Of a stretch of DNA of 64,000 nucleotides, positions 43,001 through 50,365 are shown piece after piece. The stretch spans positions 13,518 to 77,517 of the forward strand of contig CAYNML010000019.1 of the NCBI GenBank assembly GCA_964398185.1, given 5' to 3'. Under the pieces are notes generated by a model that did no database searches, had not been told where the DNA came from, and was given only the letters and a program-made list of their open reading frames with translations. The stretch's first letter is position 1. Every line of letters starts with the position of its first letter. This DNA is from Fen-1058 sp964398185 (GTDB taxonomy: Bacteria > Chloroflexota > Anaerolineae > Fen-1058). The translations under genes were made by a program, and so were the position numbers.

Positions 43001-43496
43001 GCACGACAACTGGCTCGATCAACTGTATAACGCCGCGCTGAACCTGTATCCGTATGAGTATGAGGAATTCTGCAAAAGCCCGGTGTGTCACCGCATCACG
43101 TTCCTGTACGCGCCGCTGTACGAGCACGATCAGCTCAACACGGCCACACACGACAACCTGCACGAATTGTTCGGCGTCGCGTCGATCAGCAACTTCGAGC
43201 ATCTGGGCGTGATGTCGCGCGCGGGGCACATCGTCAACCACAAGGGCGAGGAGGTCTACCTGCCGCACATCGATCGGATGAAGATCCCCATCGCGTTTGT
43301 GCAGGGCGAGGAGAATCAGACGTGGCTGCCCAAGAGCACGGAGGATACTTACAATCTATTGTGCCAGACCAACGGCCCTGAGCTGTACAGCCGCTATCTG
43401 ATTCCGCACTATGGCCACATCGATTGCATCTTCGGACAGAACGCGCACCGCGATGTGTATCCGGTAATTCTCAAGCATCTGGAAAACACTCAGTAG
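40089..43496 (+). CDS. GMC oxidoreductase fused to an alpha/beta hydrolase
   Basis: 1135 aa in one frame. Residues about 10-560 are a cholesterol-oxidase-like GMC flavoprotein: VVIGSGYGGGIAASRLA binds FAD, and CTLCGDCMSGCNHGAKNT (about 197-214) is the conserved Cys-rich segment of this subgroup. HPLGGCHIAEDAQHG and NDGALLPRSVGTNPH form the C-terminal FAD/active-site region. A middle domain (about 590-760) is not recognised. The last part (about 830-1130) is an alpha/beta hydrolase with LAHGLGVSS and a nucleophile elbow VVHCYGA, with Cys where Ser is usual. GGGAGGAG precedes the ATG. Likely acts on a steroid-like or other hydrophobic alcohol or ester; that is inference. Confidence 0.85.
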   Translation: MRLSSPIEDLKPHYTVVVIGSGYGGGIAASRLARAGQQVAVLERGKEFLPGEYPDTELEALPEVQVRLPDQVIGPRTGLYDIRMNDDMSVLVGCGLGGTSLINANVASRPERRVFDDPVWPKAFRDDVDSVLAQCFDRAEEMLGSNPYPVDIPATPKMLAHEKSNSALNGKFYRLPLNVTFKDGVNKAGVQQQACTLCGDCMSGCNHGAKNTVIMNYLPDAKRHGAEIFTLVEVRHLERQGTRWLVHYQLLETGQEGFDAPTSVVSADVVILAAGTLGTNEILLRSKAAGLPLSDRLGERYSGNGDVLGFAYNNDQDINMVGFGPRPVKDMAPVGPTITTAIDLREQPNLDDGMIIEEGGVCAPLAALLPKTLSLAAKMVGRDTDEGLPDAIREKTRELNSLIRGAYHGAIRNTQVYLVMTHDNSGGTMSLHNDRVVIKWPGSGAQPFVKNVNEKLLQATKPLGGTFVENPIWSKLQPNNMLAAHPLGGCHIAEDAQHGVTNHMGQVFSGATGTDVYDNLIVNDGALLPRSVGTNPHITICAMAERNMLLLAQARGWSIDTSWKPVDKPIVLGATTARPGLQFSEAMQGWFSTKVTDDYAVAARQGKADGSSFRLIATVISDDIELMMSEPDHAARLIGTVKAPALSPEPLTLSNGEFYLFIKDPRQFNVRYMRYLGRLTAKDGATYYFEGHKTIHNDPGFDVWSDTTTLFITMYAGKDKTGAIVGRGIIEIHLKDLRHQLTTMKVLNAQNLGQRLSILARFGRFFTDEIFDIYGGVFARPNVFKPAAPPRKKRALRTGDPEVHYFNTADNVRLRLTRYQGGKKGPVILAHGLGVSSLAFSTDLIDTNMTEYLFAHGYDVWLLDYRSSIELPYAATPYTADDVAVYDWPAAVQTVLSLTGASSVQAVVHCYGAITFNMAMCAGLQGVRSAVCSQVGSHLSVIPLNRVKAGIHLDAFIGKLGVQSLTMYTDTHDNWLDQLYNAALNLYPYEYEEFCKSPVCHRITFLYAPLYEHDQLNTATHDNLHELFGVASISNFEHLGVMSRAGHIVNHKGEEVYLPHIDRMKIPIAFVQGEENQTWLPKSTEDTYNLLCQTNGPELYSRYLIPHYGHIDCIFGQNAHRDVYPVILKHLENTQ

Positions 43497-43498
43497 AC

Positions 43499-43547
43499 AA
43501 GGAAACAAGTAGACAAGGCGTTCCTTCCCTTGTCTACTTGTTTCCTT
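43499..43547. repeat. perfect 20-bp hairpin between the two fusion genes
   Basis: AAGGAAACAAGTAGACAAGG and its exact complement CCTTGTCTACTTGTTTCCTT with a 9-base loop, filling the spacer two bases after the GMC stop and 15 before the next start. The left arm contains AGTAGACAAGG-type direct repetition with the preceding bases. Confidence 0.75.
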
Positions 43548-43562
43548 ATTTCCTTTACTATC

Positions 43563-44966
43563 ATGACCCAAGAACAATCCCGCCAACTCGACGAATCAAA
43601 CGACATGCCGCCCGTACACGGCACAGTGGACATCGACGTGCCGGCCGATGTGTTGTGGCAGTGCTTCCGCAATGCCAACTTGTGGCCGCGCTGGAATCCC
43701 TGCATGTTCTGGGCGCGCAATCGCGATCTGGTGCTGGGCGAAAAATTGATCTGGGCCTTCGAGCCGCTGCGCTGGTGGTACCTCTACAAACTGCCGGGCG
43801 TCGCCACGCTGATCGAAGTGGAAGAGAACCGCCAAGTGACGTGGGAAGTGACGATCATGCCCGGCTTCTACGCGCGCCACACCTACTCGATCGAAGACCT
43901 GGGCGATGGCCGCGCGCGCTTTGGATCGTGGGAAAAAGCGATGGGGCCGATGTTCCGCGCGTTGAAGTTCTTCTGGGTGGCGCACTTCATCTTCGTCAAG
44001 GATCGATCGCTGCAAGGGGCGCGTCTGCTCGAATCGATCTATCAGCGCACGGGCCAGCTCGATGAATCCACGCTGCCCAAACGGCGCGGGCTGCGCCTGT
44101 TCCAGAATCTCAATGCGCTGGTGGGCGGATCGGACATCCTGAACTTCGAGATCGTGCCGCTGGCGCCGGACGTGTGGGCCGTGCTGGGCGGCGGCGGCAA
44201 CTCGCTCGTCGTGAAGAACGGCGACGAAGTGCTCGTGGTTGATCCCAAGATGTCGATCTATGCCCGTCGCCTGAAGCGTTGGATCGAACGCGATTTGCAG
44301 GCCAAAGTCACCACCATCATCGATACGCACTATCACTTCGATCACACGCGCGGGAACAAGTTGTATCCCGAGGCGCGCCTCATCGCCCATCGCAGCGTGC
44401 CGGAAGCCATGCTCGCCCGCGACCCCGGCGATTGGACTGATGCCCCCGTCGGCCTACCGCAGCCCGAGAATCTGATCGATCAGTCGCTGACGCTGCACTT
44501 CGGTCCGCACGAAATCGAGATCAGCTATGCGGGGCAGGCACATACGATCGGGGATATGTGGGTGCGCGTGCGAGCCGGAGATCGCGACATCATCGCCACC
44601 GGCGACTTCGCCACACTCGAGCACTATCCCTTCTTCGACACCAGCGAATACGGCGCGAGCGTGCAGGGCTGGATCAATGCCGCGCGTGACTTAGCAACGA
44701 GGTTTCCTGATGCGACCTTCATTCCAGGACACGGGCCGCTGGCAACGGCGAAAGATTTACTGCATCATGTGGCCTACGTGACCTTCCTCGACAAATCGGT
44801 GGCGGGGTCGCGCCACGATGGCCTCGACGAAGGCGGCACAGTGCGCAACATCGATCTCTCGGCGTGGAATCTGTCGTTCGTGCCGATCTTCCACTACGGC
44901 CTGTGGTTCCTCAGCGGAAACACCAACGTGCGGAGTGTGTATCGGCTGCAGACAAAGCAGCGCTAG
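43563..44966 (+). CDS. SRPBCC domain fused to an MBL-fold hydrolase
   Basis: 467 aa. The N-terminal part (about 15-170) looks like a START/SRPBCC ligand-binding domain: GTVDIDVPADVLWQCFRN, WPRWNPCMFW, then VEENRQVTWEV. Residues about 205-420 are a metallo-beta-lactamase fold with the metal motif DTHYHFDHTRGN, a GDFA motif and the late His in FIPGHGPLA. The start MTQEQSRQ at 43563 is used; an alternative reaches back into the hairpin. No ribosome-binding site precedes it, so it may be translated by coupling with the GMC gene, 66 bases before. Together the two may process a hydrophobic compound. Confidence 0.82.
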   Translation: MTQEQSRQLDESNDMPPVHGTVDIDVPADVLWQCFRNANLWPRWNPCMFWARNRDLVLGEKLIWAFEPLRWWYLYKLPGVATLIEVEENRQVTWEVTIMPGFYARHTYSIEDLGDGRARFGSWEKAMGPMFRALKFFWVAHFIFVKDRSLQGARLLESIYQRTGQLDESTLPKRRGLRLFQNLNALVGGSDILNFEIVPLAPDVWAVLGGGGNSLVVKNGDEVLVVDPKMSIYARRLKRWIERDLQAKVTTIIDTHYHFDHTRGNKLYPEARLIAHRSVPEAMLARDPGDWTDAPVGLPQPENLIDQSLTLHFGPHEIEISYAGQAHTIGDMWVRVRAGDRDIIATGDFATLEHYPFFDTSEYGASVQGWINAARDLATRFPDATFIPGHGPLATAKDLLHHVAYVTFLDKSVAGSRHDGLDEGGTVRNIDLSAWNLSFVPIFHYGLWFLSGNTNVRSVYRLQTKQR

Positions 44967-45060
44967 ACCGAGGTTTTGATCTGCCAGATAGCTTCGCCAG
45001 CCAGCCAATCGGATCGATGAGCGGGGCGCGCCGCCCGGCCAATGAAAACCTCCGAGGTCT
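44965..45060. repeat. terminal inverted repeats AGACC(G)AGGTTTT / AAAACCTC(CG)AGGTCT
   Basis: AGACCGAGGTTTT at 44965 and AAAACCTCCGAGGTCT at about 45045 enclose about 65 bases containing GC-rich short inverted repeats. Possibly a terminator unit or a small repeat element; the CCTCCGAGGTCT arm resembles the repeat inside the DUF58 gene. Confidence 0.4.
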
Positions 45061-45063
45061 TGA

Positions 45064-45294
45064 CACGATAGCGGCAATGGTCTGATTGTCTTCCGGGTCC
45101 CGGTCGATCTGCGGCTGGGCGTCAGCGCCGACAACGTCGGCATGAGCCCGATCGATCCGGGTGTCTACGGCTGGCGGGCTTTCCTGGGCGGCGCCGAAAC
45201 CGGTGAAGCCGGCAATCTGGAAATTCAGGCGGGCAACACCTGTGTCTTCAGCTGTGACAAGGACGCGCTGGCCATTCGTTACGGCGGCAAGTGA
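45064..45294 (+). pseudogene. 3' remnant of an unidentified gene
   Basis: Open for 76 codons after an in-frame stop, without a plausible start, ending TGA at 45292-45294. The translation reads like the end of an extracytoplasmic beta protein (VFRVPVDLRLGVSADNVG, PGVYGWRAFLGGAETGEAG, AGNTCVFSCDKDALAIRYGG) with two Cys. It is cut on the left by the repeat at 44965-45060. Family not recognised. A short ATG-started version at 45142 is possible but not convincing. Confidence 0.5.
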
Positions 45295-45313
45295 TACGCT
45301 GCGCCTGAACAAC

Positions 45314-45349
45314 AAGACCCCGGAAGCCTACGACGCTCTCCGGGGTCTT
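45314..45349. terminator. bidirectional terminator
   Basis: Perfect 11-bp stem AAGACCCCGGA / TCCGGGGTCTT, plus an inner AGC/GCT pair. It is 20 bases after the remnant's stop and 15 bases from the stop of the minus-strand receiver-ATPase gene. Confidence 0.75.
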
Positions 45350-45363
45350 GACCTGAGGTGGAC

Positions 45364-46446
45364 TTACGCCAGCGCTTTGATGGCCGCCGCCAGGGGCGAT
45401 TCAGGCTGACTCAACAACAACGGTGATCCTTGGCCCAGCGCCGTCCCTTGATTTTCATCGTAGGGCAGCTTGCCTTTGAAGCCGTGCCCCAGCGCCTTCT
45501 CGATGGCGGGCAGGGCCAGGCCGGGGCGCGGCATGTTCTGATTGGCGATCAGTTCGATCTTCTCGTCGGGAATCTTGCAGGTCTTCAAGGCGCGCAACGC
45601 ACCCACCGTCGATTGCAACGATCCCACTTCCGGGGCCAGCACTAGCCAGATCGTATCGGCGAGATTGAGCGCGGCCACCCCGATCGGCCCCCACGCGCCC
45701 GGCAGATCGATCACCACGCGCGCAAACTTGCCCTGCAGCGCGGCGATGAGCGTCGTCACGCGATCGAGCGGGGGCAGCGTGGCCGCCGGCACGATCGGCG
45801 CCGCCATCACTTCCAGCCCAGAATCGTGCTTCGTCAGGGCCTTCATGATGCTGTCGTTGGTGGCTTCGTTGCCGTTAGCCCAATCGACCCAGGTCGTCCT
45901 GGCATTCAGCCGCAGCTGCAGCGCCACGTGCCCCGGCCCAGTTTTGAGATCGAGCAGACAGGTCGGCAGATTCTTGGCTTGCAGGGCCAGCGCCAGGTTC
46001 ACCGCCACCGAAGTCACACCCACCCCGCCGCGCAGCGCAAAGACAGCCACGGTTCTTTTGGCTGGGCCTTGCGTGGTGCTGCGATTTTCCATGAGCTCGC
46101 TGACTTTGGCCAGTAGCTCGTTGGGCGCAAAGGGCTTGGGCATATAGTCGTCGGCCTGGGCGGCCAGCGCCGCTTCGCGATCGACCGGTTGGGCGCGCGC
46201 CGTCAGAATCAAGATCACCATGCCGGCCAGTTCCGGATCCTCGCGCATCTTGCGCACCACCTGGTAGCCGTTCATGCCCGGCATCATGACATCCACAATG
46301 GCCATGTCGGGCTTGAGGGACTTGGCCTTGGCCAGGCCATCCGGTCCGTCGCCGGTGGTGACCACCTTGTAGCCGCCGCGCTGCAACATGAGGCGCAACA
46401 TCTGCTGCAAATCCAGATCGTCGTCGATGACTAGAATGGTGGCCAT
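45364..46446 (-). CDS. response regulator receiver fused to an atypical ParA/TadZ-like ATPase
   Basis: 360 aa. Residues 1-125 are a CheY-type receiver: ILVIDDDLDLQQML, phosphoacceptor Asp in MAIVDVMMPGMNG (near 52), Thr in ILTARAQ, and Lys in PKPFAPNEL. From about 138 a ParA-superfamily fold follows: VFALRGGVGVTSVAVNLALAL is the P-loop, but the Lys of GGVGKT is Val, so it probably does not hydrolyse ATP normally, as in CpaE/TadZ-like proteins. The start MATILVIDDD at 46446 follows GGGGGAAG. It heads downstream from a GAF-PAS kinase, with which it probably forms a two-component pair. Confidence 0.84.
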   Translation of the reverse strand: MATILVIDDDLDLQQMLRLMLQRGGYKVVTTGDGPDGLAKAKSLKPDMAIVDVMMPGMNGYQVVRKMREDPELAGMVILILTARAQPVDREAALAAQADDYMPKPFAPNELLAKVSELMENRSTTQGPAKRTVAVFALRGGVGVTSVAVNLALALQAKNLPTCLLDLKTGPGHVALQLRLNARTTWVDWANGNEATNDSIMKALTKHDSGLEVMAAPIVPAATLPPLDRVTTLIAALQGKFARVVIDLPGAWGPIGVAALNLADTIWLVLAPEVGSLQSTVGALRALKTCKIPDEKIELIANQNMPRPGLALPAIEKALGHGFKGKLPYDENQGTALGQGSPLLLSQPESPLAAAIKALA

Positions 46447-46505
46447 GGATCTTCCCCCCGGTCTGCTCGTGATGCGTGGTGCTGGGTCGTCCCGCTGCGC
46501 GGCGA

Positions 46506-47030
46506 CTACTGGCTTGACTTGTCGCCGATGCACATGACCTCGATGGAGGTCTTGTTGATCAAGATCAACTCGCCGCTGAACTGGATGGACTGGTTCATCG
46601 AGAGCGAAGCGGTGGCGTTGTAAACCGGCACGAAGCGCTCCACGCCCGTCGCCATCAACGCGCGTAGATCAATATTGGCCGGTGCTTCGATCTGGCCCGT
46701 AATCTCAAAGTACGGCACGGTCACAAAGACCGGCCACTGGCGGCGATAGATATACGTGGCCTGATTTTGCTTCAGCGCCATTTCCACGCCGCTGGCAATG
46801 ACGACGAAACTGAGGCGGTCCTTTCGCACGATCGAGAGCGCGTAGTCCGCCAGGATCTCGCCCGGATGATCGATGCGTGAGACATAGGCGATGTCCAGTT
46901 CCAGGTAGGACGTGCTGGTGTCGTTCAAGATGTCCGACAGCACGCGCCCGCGCAGCGCCATCTGGGTGGAAATGCGGTGCGAGTCGGCAAAAAAGTCGGC
47001 AGTGAGTCGGCGTGAACCTACTTGAGCCAT
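46506..47030 (-). CDS. hypothetical protein between kinase and receiver-ATPase
   Basis: 174 aa; not identified. No membrane segment. It has two similar halves by pattern: LRGRVLSDILNDTSTSYLEL and IEAPANIDLRALMATGVERFVPV, the second followed by IQFSGELILINKTSIEVM. Such repeats could be PilZ-like or 'DUF6812'-like beta folds, but this is a guess. Start ATG at 47030 with AGGAG eight bases upstream. The 37-base gap to the kinase gene upstream and 59-base gap to the receiver gene downstream suggest co-transcription. Confidence 0.65.
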   Translation of the reverse strand: MAQVGSRRLTADFFADSHRISTQMALRGRVLSDILNDTSTSYLELDIAYVSRIDHPGEILADYALSIVRKDRLSFVVIASGVEMALKQNQATYIYRRQWPVFVTVPYFEITGQIEAPANIDLRALMATGVERFVPVYNATASLSMNQSIQFSGELILINKTSIEVMCIGDKSSQ

Positions 47031-47067
47031 GTTCAATCTCCTGGGTGAGAGAGTTGCGCCATCTTGA

Positions 47068-49290
47068 TCACCGGGCTTTGATCGGGCGGACGACCAGCGG
47101 CATGGTATCTTCCGGGCTGGAGGGCAGCGCATCAGGCCAGCTGGGCAGGGACACCACAAAGGTGGAGCCTTGCCCCGGCACACTGGTGACCCATACCCGG
47201 CCACCGTGCTGCTCCACAATGGATTTGACAATCGCCAGGCCCAACCCGGTGCCGCTGTCATCGGCGGCAACGGCTGGCGCCCGGTAAAACCGCTCGAAGA
47301 TACGCGCCTGCGCTTCCGGCGCGATGCCCGGCCCGTTATCGTGAACTTCCAGGCGCACTTGTTCACCGCTGGCGCGCATGGCCACCGTCACCAGCCCGCC
47401 CGGCTGAGTATACTTGATCGCGTTGCTCACCAGATTGCTGACGACCTGATACAAGCGCTGCGCATCCCCGCGCACATAGAGCGGCACACCAGGATCGTCA
47501 TAGGTCAGCTGCTGTTGTCGCTGCTGTGCCGTCATCATCAGTTCGGTGACGACCGCTTGCGCGATCTCGGCCAGGTTGCAGCGGTTAAGGCGCAGGCCGA
47601 CCCGGCGCTCGATGCGTTCCAGATCGAGCAGGTCTTTGATCAAAGCCTCGATGCGATGCACGCCCAACAAGCTCAAATCGAGCGCTTCGCGCTGCAAGCT
47701 GGTCAAGTTATCCGCGCGCTTGCTGAGCAAATCCAGCGCGCCCATCGTCAAATTGACGGGGTTGCGCAGATCGTGTGAGGCGGTCAGGATCATATCGCTC
47801 TTCATGCGCTCGGTTTCCTTGAAGCGCGTGATGTCCTGCATCACCGCCACCCAGCCCGTCAGCCGACCAATCGGATCGACGATGGGCGACAGGTTGCAGA
47901 ATAAGAACGTATCGTTGGCCAGCTGCATCTCAAAGCCGGCCGGCTGGGTCTGCTGCGTCGTGATGGCGTGATCGACCGCCGCGTTGAGCGCCGCGTTCAG
48001 CGTGACGGCGGCGAGCGGCTTGCCCACTGCCTCGGCGATGCTGAACTCCAGCGCGCGCTCGGCGGCAGGATTGGCCACCTGCACCCGGCCGTTCGCATCC
48101 AGGCTGATGATGACATCGCCGCTGCTGCTCAAGATCGCTGAAATCTGCTGCTGTTCCGCGCGGACGCGGGAGAACAAGCGGGCGTTAGACACCCCCAGCG
48201 CCAGCTGGCCTGTAATGATGTGCAGGGTATCCAACTCGCCCGTGTCGAATGATCGGCCTGGCGGCGCAATCGCTTCGAGCACACCCACGACTTCATCTTC
48301 GGCGATCAACGGCACGGCGACCAGCGCGCCCAGTTGGCGCTCGCTCAGCCACTGCACCACATCCTGCGACCAGGCAAAAGCCGTCATGTTCTGCAGCAGC
48401 ACCGTCTGCCGCACGCTGGCGCAGTGCGCGGCCACGCGGGCCAGGCCGGGATCATCGGCGGGCAGGTTGTGGAGCGATCGGGTGACCAGCGCCTCGCCAT
48501 CATCTTCGCTCAGGAAAATCTGGCCGGCCGCCAGACGCAGCGCCGCCACCGTGCGCATGAGCGTCTCATCGCTCATCTTCTTGAGATTGTGCCCGGCGTT
48601 GATGACGGCCGTGCTGACGCTGCTCACCGCCGCTCCGCGGTCGTTGATAATCTCCAGCAGGTTCATCACCTGCTGGCTGCGTTCGAACAACTGCGCGTGG
48701 GCAATGGCGGTGGCGGCGTGCGGTGTGATGAGCTGGAGCAAGGCCACATCTTTGTTGGTGATCTCGCGCCCGTCGTTGTAGAGGACTTCCAGCACGCCCA
48801 GCACCTGGCGGTTGAAGGTAAGCGGAATGGCCGCCGCGCAGTTGGCGGTGGGCCGTACACTGGCGGGGGCGGCGCCGTCGAAGAGATGGCTGCGCACTTC
48901 CCAGGCCGAGTAGTTATCGACGACAAAGGTGCGGCCAGTGCGGGCCGCGCGGCCGGCCACATCTTCACCTACCGCCACACTCAGTCCCACGTAAGCGCTG
49001 GGGATGCCATAGCCGCCCGCCACGTGCAGCTGGCCGGTGTTGCGATCGAGCAGGTACACCAGGCTGGCTGTCGCGCGAATGAGCTCCACGGCCTTCTCCG
49101 CCACTGTCGCCAGGACCTGCTCCATGTTGAGCGACGCGGTAATGGCCAACGACGCAGCGCCAATCGTTTCAATTTCGGCGTGCGTCAATTCTCCCGTTTG
49201 ACCGGCGCGCGGATTCAAGATGCCGTGATCGGGCGTCGCTCGAATTCGATCGATGGTGGTGGAGGTGCGAACCCGTGTCGTAGTCGCCAT
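47068..49290 (-). CDS. GAF-GAF-PAS sensor histidine kinase
   Basis: 740-aa soluble kinase. Domains: GAF (about 55-200), GAF (about 230-385), PAS (about 390-500), HisKA dimerisation domain with the phosphoacceptor in TASHDLRNPVNL (near 504), and HATPase (about 610-725) with N-box NLVSNAIKY, G1 box DNGPGIAPEAQ and GTGLGLAIVKSIVEQHGG. It lacks membrane segments, so it senses a cytoplasmic signal. A promoter lies just upstream. Likely partner: the receiver-ATPase protein of the same operon. Confidence 0.92.
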   Translation of the reverse strand: MATTTRVRTSTTIDRIRATPDHGILNPRAGQTGELTHAEIETIGAASLAITASLNMEQVLATVAEKAVELIRATASLVYLLDRNTGQLHVAGGYGIPSAYVGLSVAVGEDVAGRAARTGRTFVVDNYSAWEVRSHLFDGAAPASVRPTANCAAAIPLTFNRQVLGVLEVLYNDGREITNKDVALLQLITPHAATAIAHAQLFERSQQVMNLLEIINDRGAAVSSVSTAVINAGHNLKKMSDETLMRTVAALRLAAGQIFLSEDDGEALVTRSLHNLPADDPGLARVAAHCASVRQTVLLQNMTAFAWSQDVVQWLSERQLGALVAVPLIAEDEVVGVLEAIAPPGRSFDTGELDTLHIITGQLALGVSNARLFSRVRAEQQQISAILSSSGDVIISLDANGRVQVANPAAERALEFSIAEAVGKPLAAVTLNAALNAAVDHAITTQQTQPAGFEMQLANDTFLFCNLSPIVDPIGRLTGWVAVMQDITRFKETERMKSDMILTASHDLRNPVNLTMGALDLLSKRADNLTSLQREALDLSLLGVHRIEALIKDLLDLERIERRVGLRLNRCNLAEIAQAVVTELMMTAQQRQQQLTYDDPGVPLYVRGDAQRLYQVVSNLVSNAIKYTQPGGLVTVAMRASGEQVRLEVHDNGPGIAPEAQARIFERFYRAPAVAADDSGTGLGLAIVKSIVEQHGGRVWVTSVPGQGSTFVVSLPSWPDALPSSPEDTMPLVVRPIKAR

Positions 49291-49305
49291 TCTGCCTCTG
49301 GGTAT

Positions 49306-49335
49306 GGTATATCACAAAATGGCATGAAATGTAAA
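49306..49335 (-). promoter_or_regulatory. promoter of the sensor kinase operon
   Basis: On the minus strand: TTTACA, 18-base spacer, TATACC, giving a short leader of about nine bases before the ATG at 49290. Confidence 0.45.
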
Positions 49336-49342
49336 ACGACGC

Positions 49343-49633
49343 TCAGGCCGGGCGTCGATCACGATCGGAATCAGTTTCGTCGTACAGCGGTTCGGCGGCA
49401 GGCAATTGCCGTTGGGCCGCGCGGCGCGGCTGCGTGGGATCGGGCTGCGTCACCGGGCCGATCAGTGGGAGCAAGCGCTGCAGGGCCTCGGTGTCAACCT
49501 GGCACAGCGCGCACACATCGCACGACCAGGCTGGCAGATGGGGCACTACCACATACTGGCCGGCGTGCCAGTTGCCGTAGGTGATGGTGCGTGAACGCAG
49601 ATAGCCGGTGTGGCAATTGGGACACGTTCTCAT
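49343..49633 (-). CDS. YgiT-type zinc finger protein
   Basis: 96 aa. Residues 1-60 match the YgiT-type (MqsA N-terminal) zinc finger: CPNCHTG near 4-10 and CDVCALCQ near 38-45, with the family's Tyr/Val-rich middle (YVVVPHLPAWSC). The C-terminal tail (about 65-96) is Pro/Asp/Arg-rich and unique. This family is normally the antitoxin or partner of a DUF4258/MqsR-like toxin, but none is encoded next to it. It follows deoC by 10 bases at the end of the lepB-lepB-deoC operon. Confidence 0.8.
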   Translation of the reverse strand: MRTCPNCHTGYLRSRTITYGNWHAGQYVVVPHLPAWSCDVCALCQVDTEALQRLLPLIGPVTQPDPTQPRRAAQRQLPAAEPLYDETDSDRDRRPA

Positions 49634-49643
49634 AACTTTGTTC

Positions 49644-50354
49644 TCAGGCTGCGGCAGCCTGCCCGGCCTCTTGCATGATTTTCACGCTGGCGCTGGCTCC
49701 CAGCCGATTGGCCCCGGCGGCGATCAGAGTCAGGGCGTCGGCATAGGTCTTGATACCGCCTGCCGCCTTGACGCCGACCTGCGGCCCGACCACGGCGCGC
49801 ATCAGGGCCACATCGTGCGCCGTCGCGCCGCCGATCGAGAATCCGGTGGACGTTTTGACGAATTCAGCCCCGGCCTCGCAGGCGAGGCGGCACGCTGTTT
49901 TCTTCTCGTCGTCGCTGAGCAGCGCTGCTTCGATAATTACCTTGGTGATCGCGCCGCCGCTGTGCGCGGCCTGCACCACCGCGGCAATGTCGCGCGCCAC
50001 CAGCGCGTGATCGCCGCCCTTCAACGCGCCGAGGTTGATCACCATGTCGATCTCGCGCGCGCCCAATTCGGCCAGCTGCCGCGCTTCGTAGGCTTTCACC
50101 TCGGGCGTCGTCGCGCCCAGCGGAAAACCGGCCACCGTGGCGACGATCGTCCTGCTGCCAGTCAACAAGGCTGCACAGCGCTGCACCCAGACCGGATTCA
50201 CGCACACCGCCATGAAGTCATACTGCCGCGCTTCTTCGCACAGCTGCACAATCTGCGCTTCAATGGCTTCCGGCTTGAGGATGGTGTGATCGATGTAGCG
50301 GGCCAGCTCGCGGCCAGCCAAGGGTGCAGCAACGGGTTGGGTGCTGGTGGACAT
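49644..50354 (-). CDS. deoC: deoxyribose-phosphate aldolase
   Basis: Class I aldolase cleaving 2-deoxyribose-5-phosphate to acetaldehyde and glyceraldehyde-3-phosphate in nucleoside catabolism, 236 aa. IDHTILKPEA (residues 21-30) is the N-terminal signature, REIDMVINLGALKGG holds the catalytic Asp (near 101), the Schiff-base lysine is in FVKTSTGFSIGGAT (near 165) and the other lysine in VGVKAAGGIKT (near 196). It follows the second lepB by 11 bases. Confidence 0.94.
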   Translation of the reverse strand: MSTSTQPVAAPLAGRELARYIDHTILKPEAIEAQIVQLCEEARQYDFMAVCVNPVWVQRCAALLTGSRTIVATVAGFPLGATTPEVKAYEARQLAELGAREIDMVINLGALKGGDHALVARDIAAVVQAAHSGGAITKVIIEAALLSDDEKKTACRLACEAGAEFVKTSTGFSIGGATAHDVALMRAVVGPQVGVKAAGGIKTYADALTLIAAGANRLGASASVKIMQEAGQAAAA

Positions 50355-50365
50355 GTGGTATCTGC

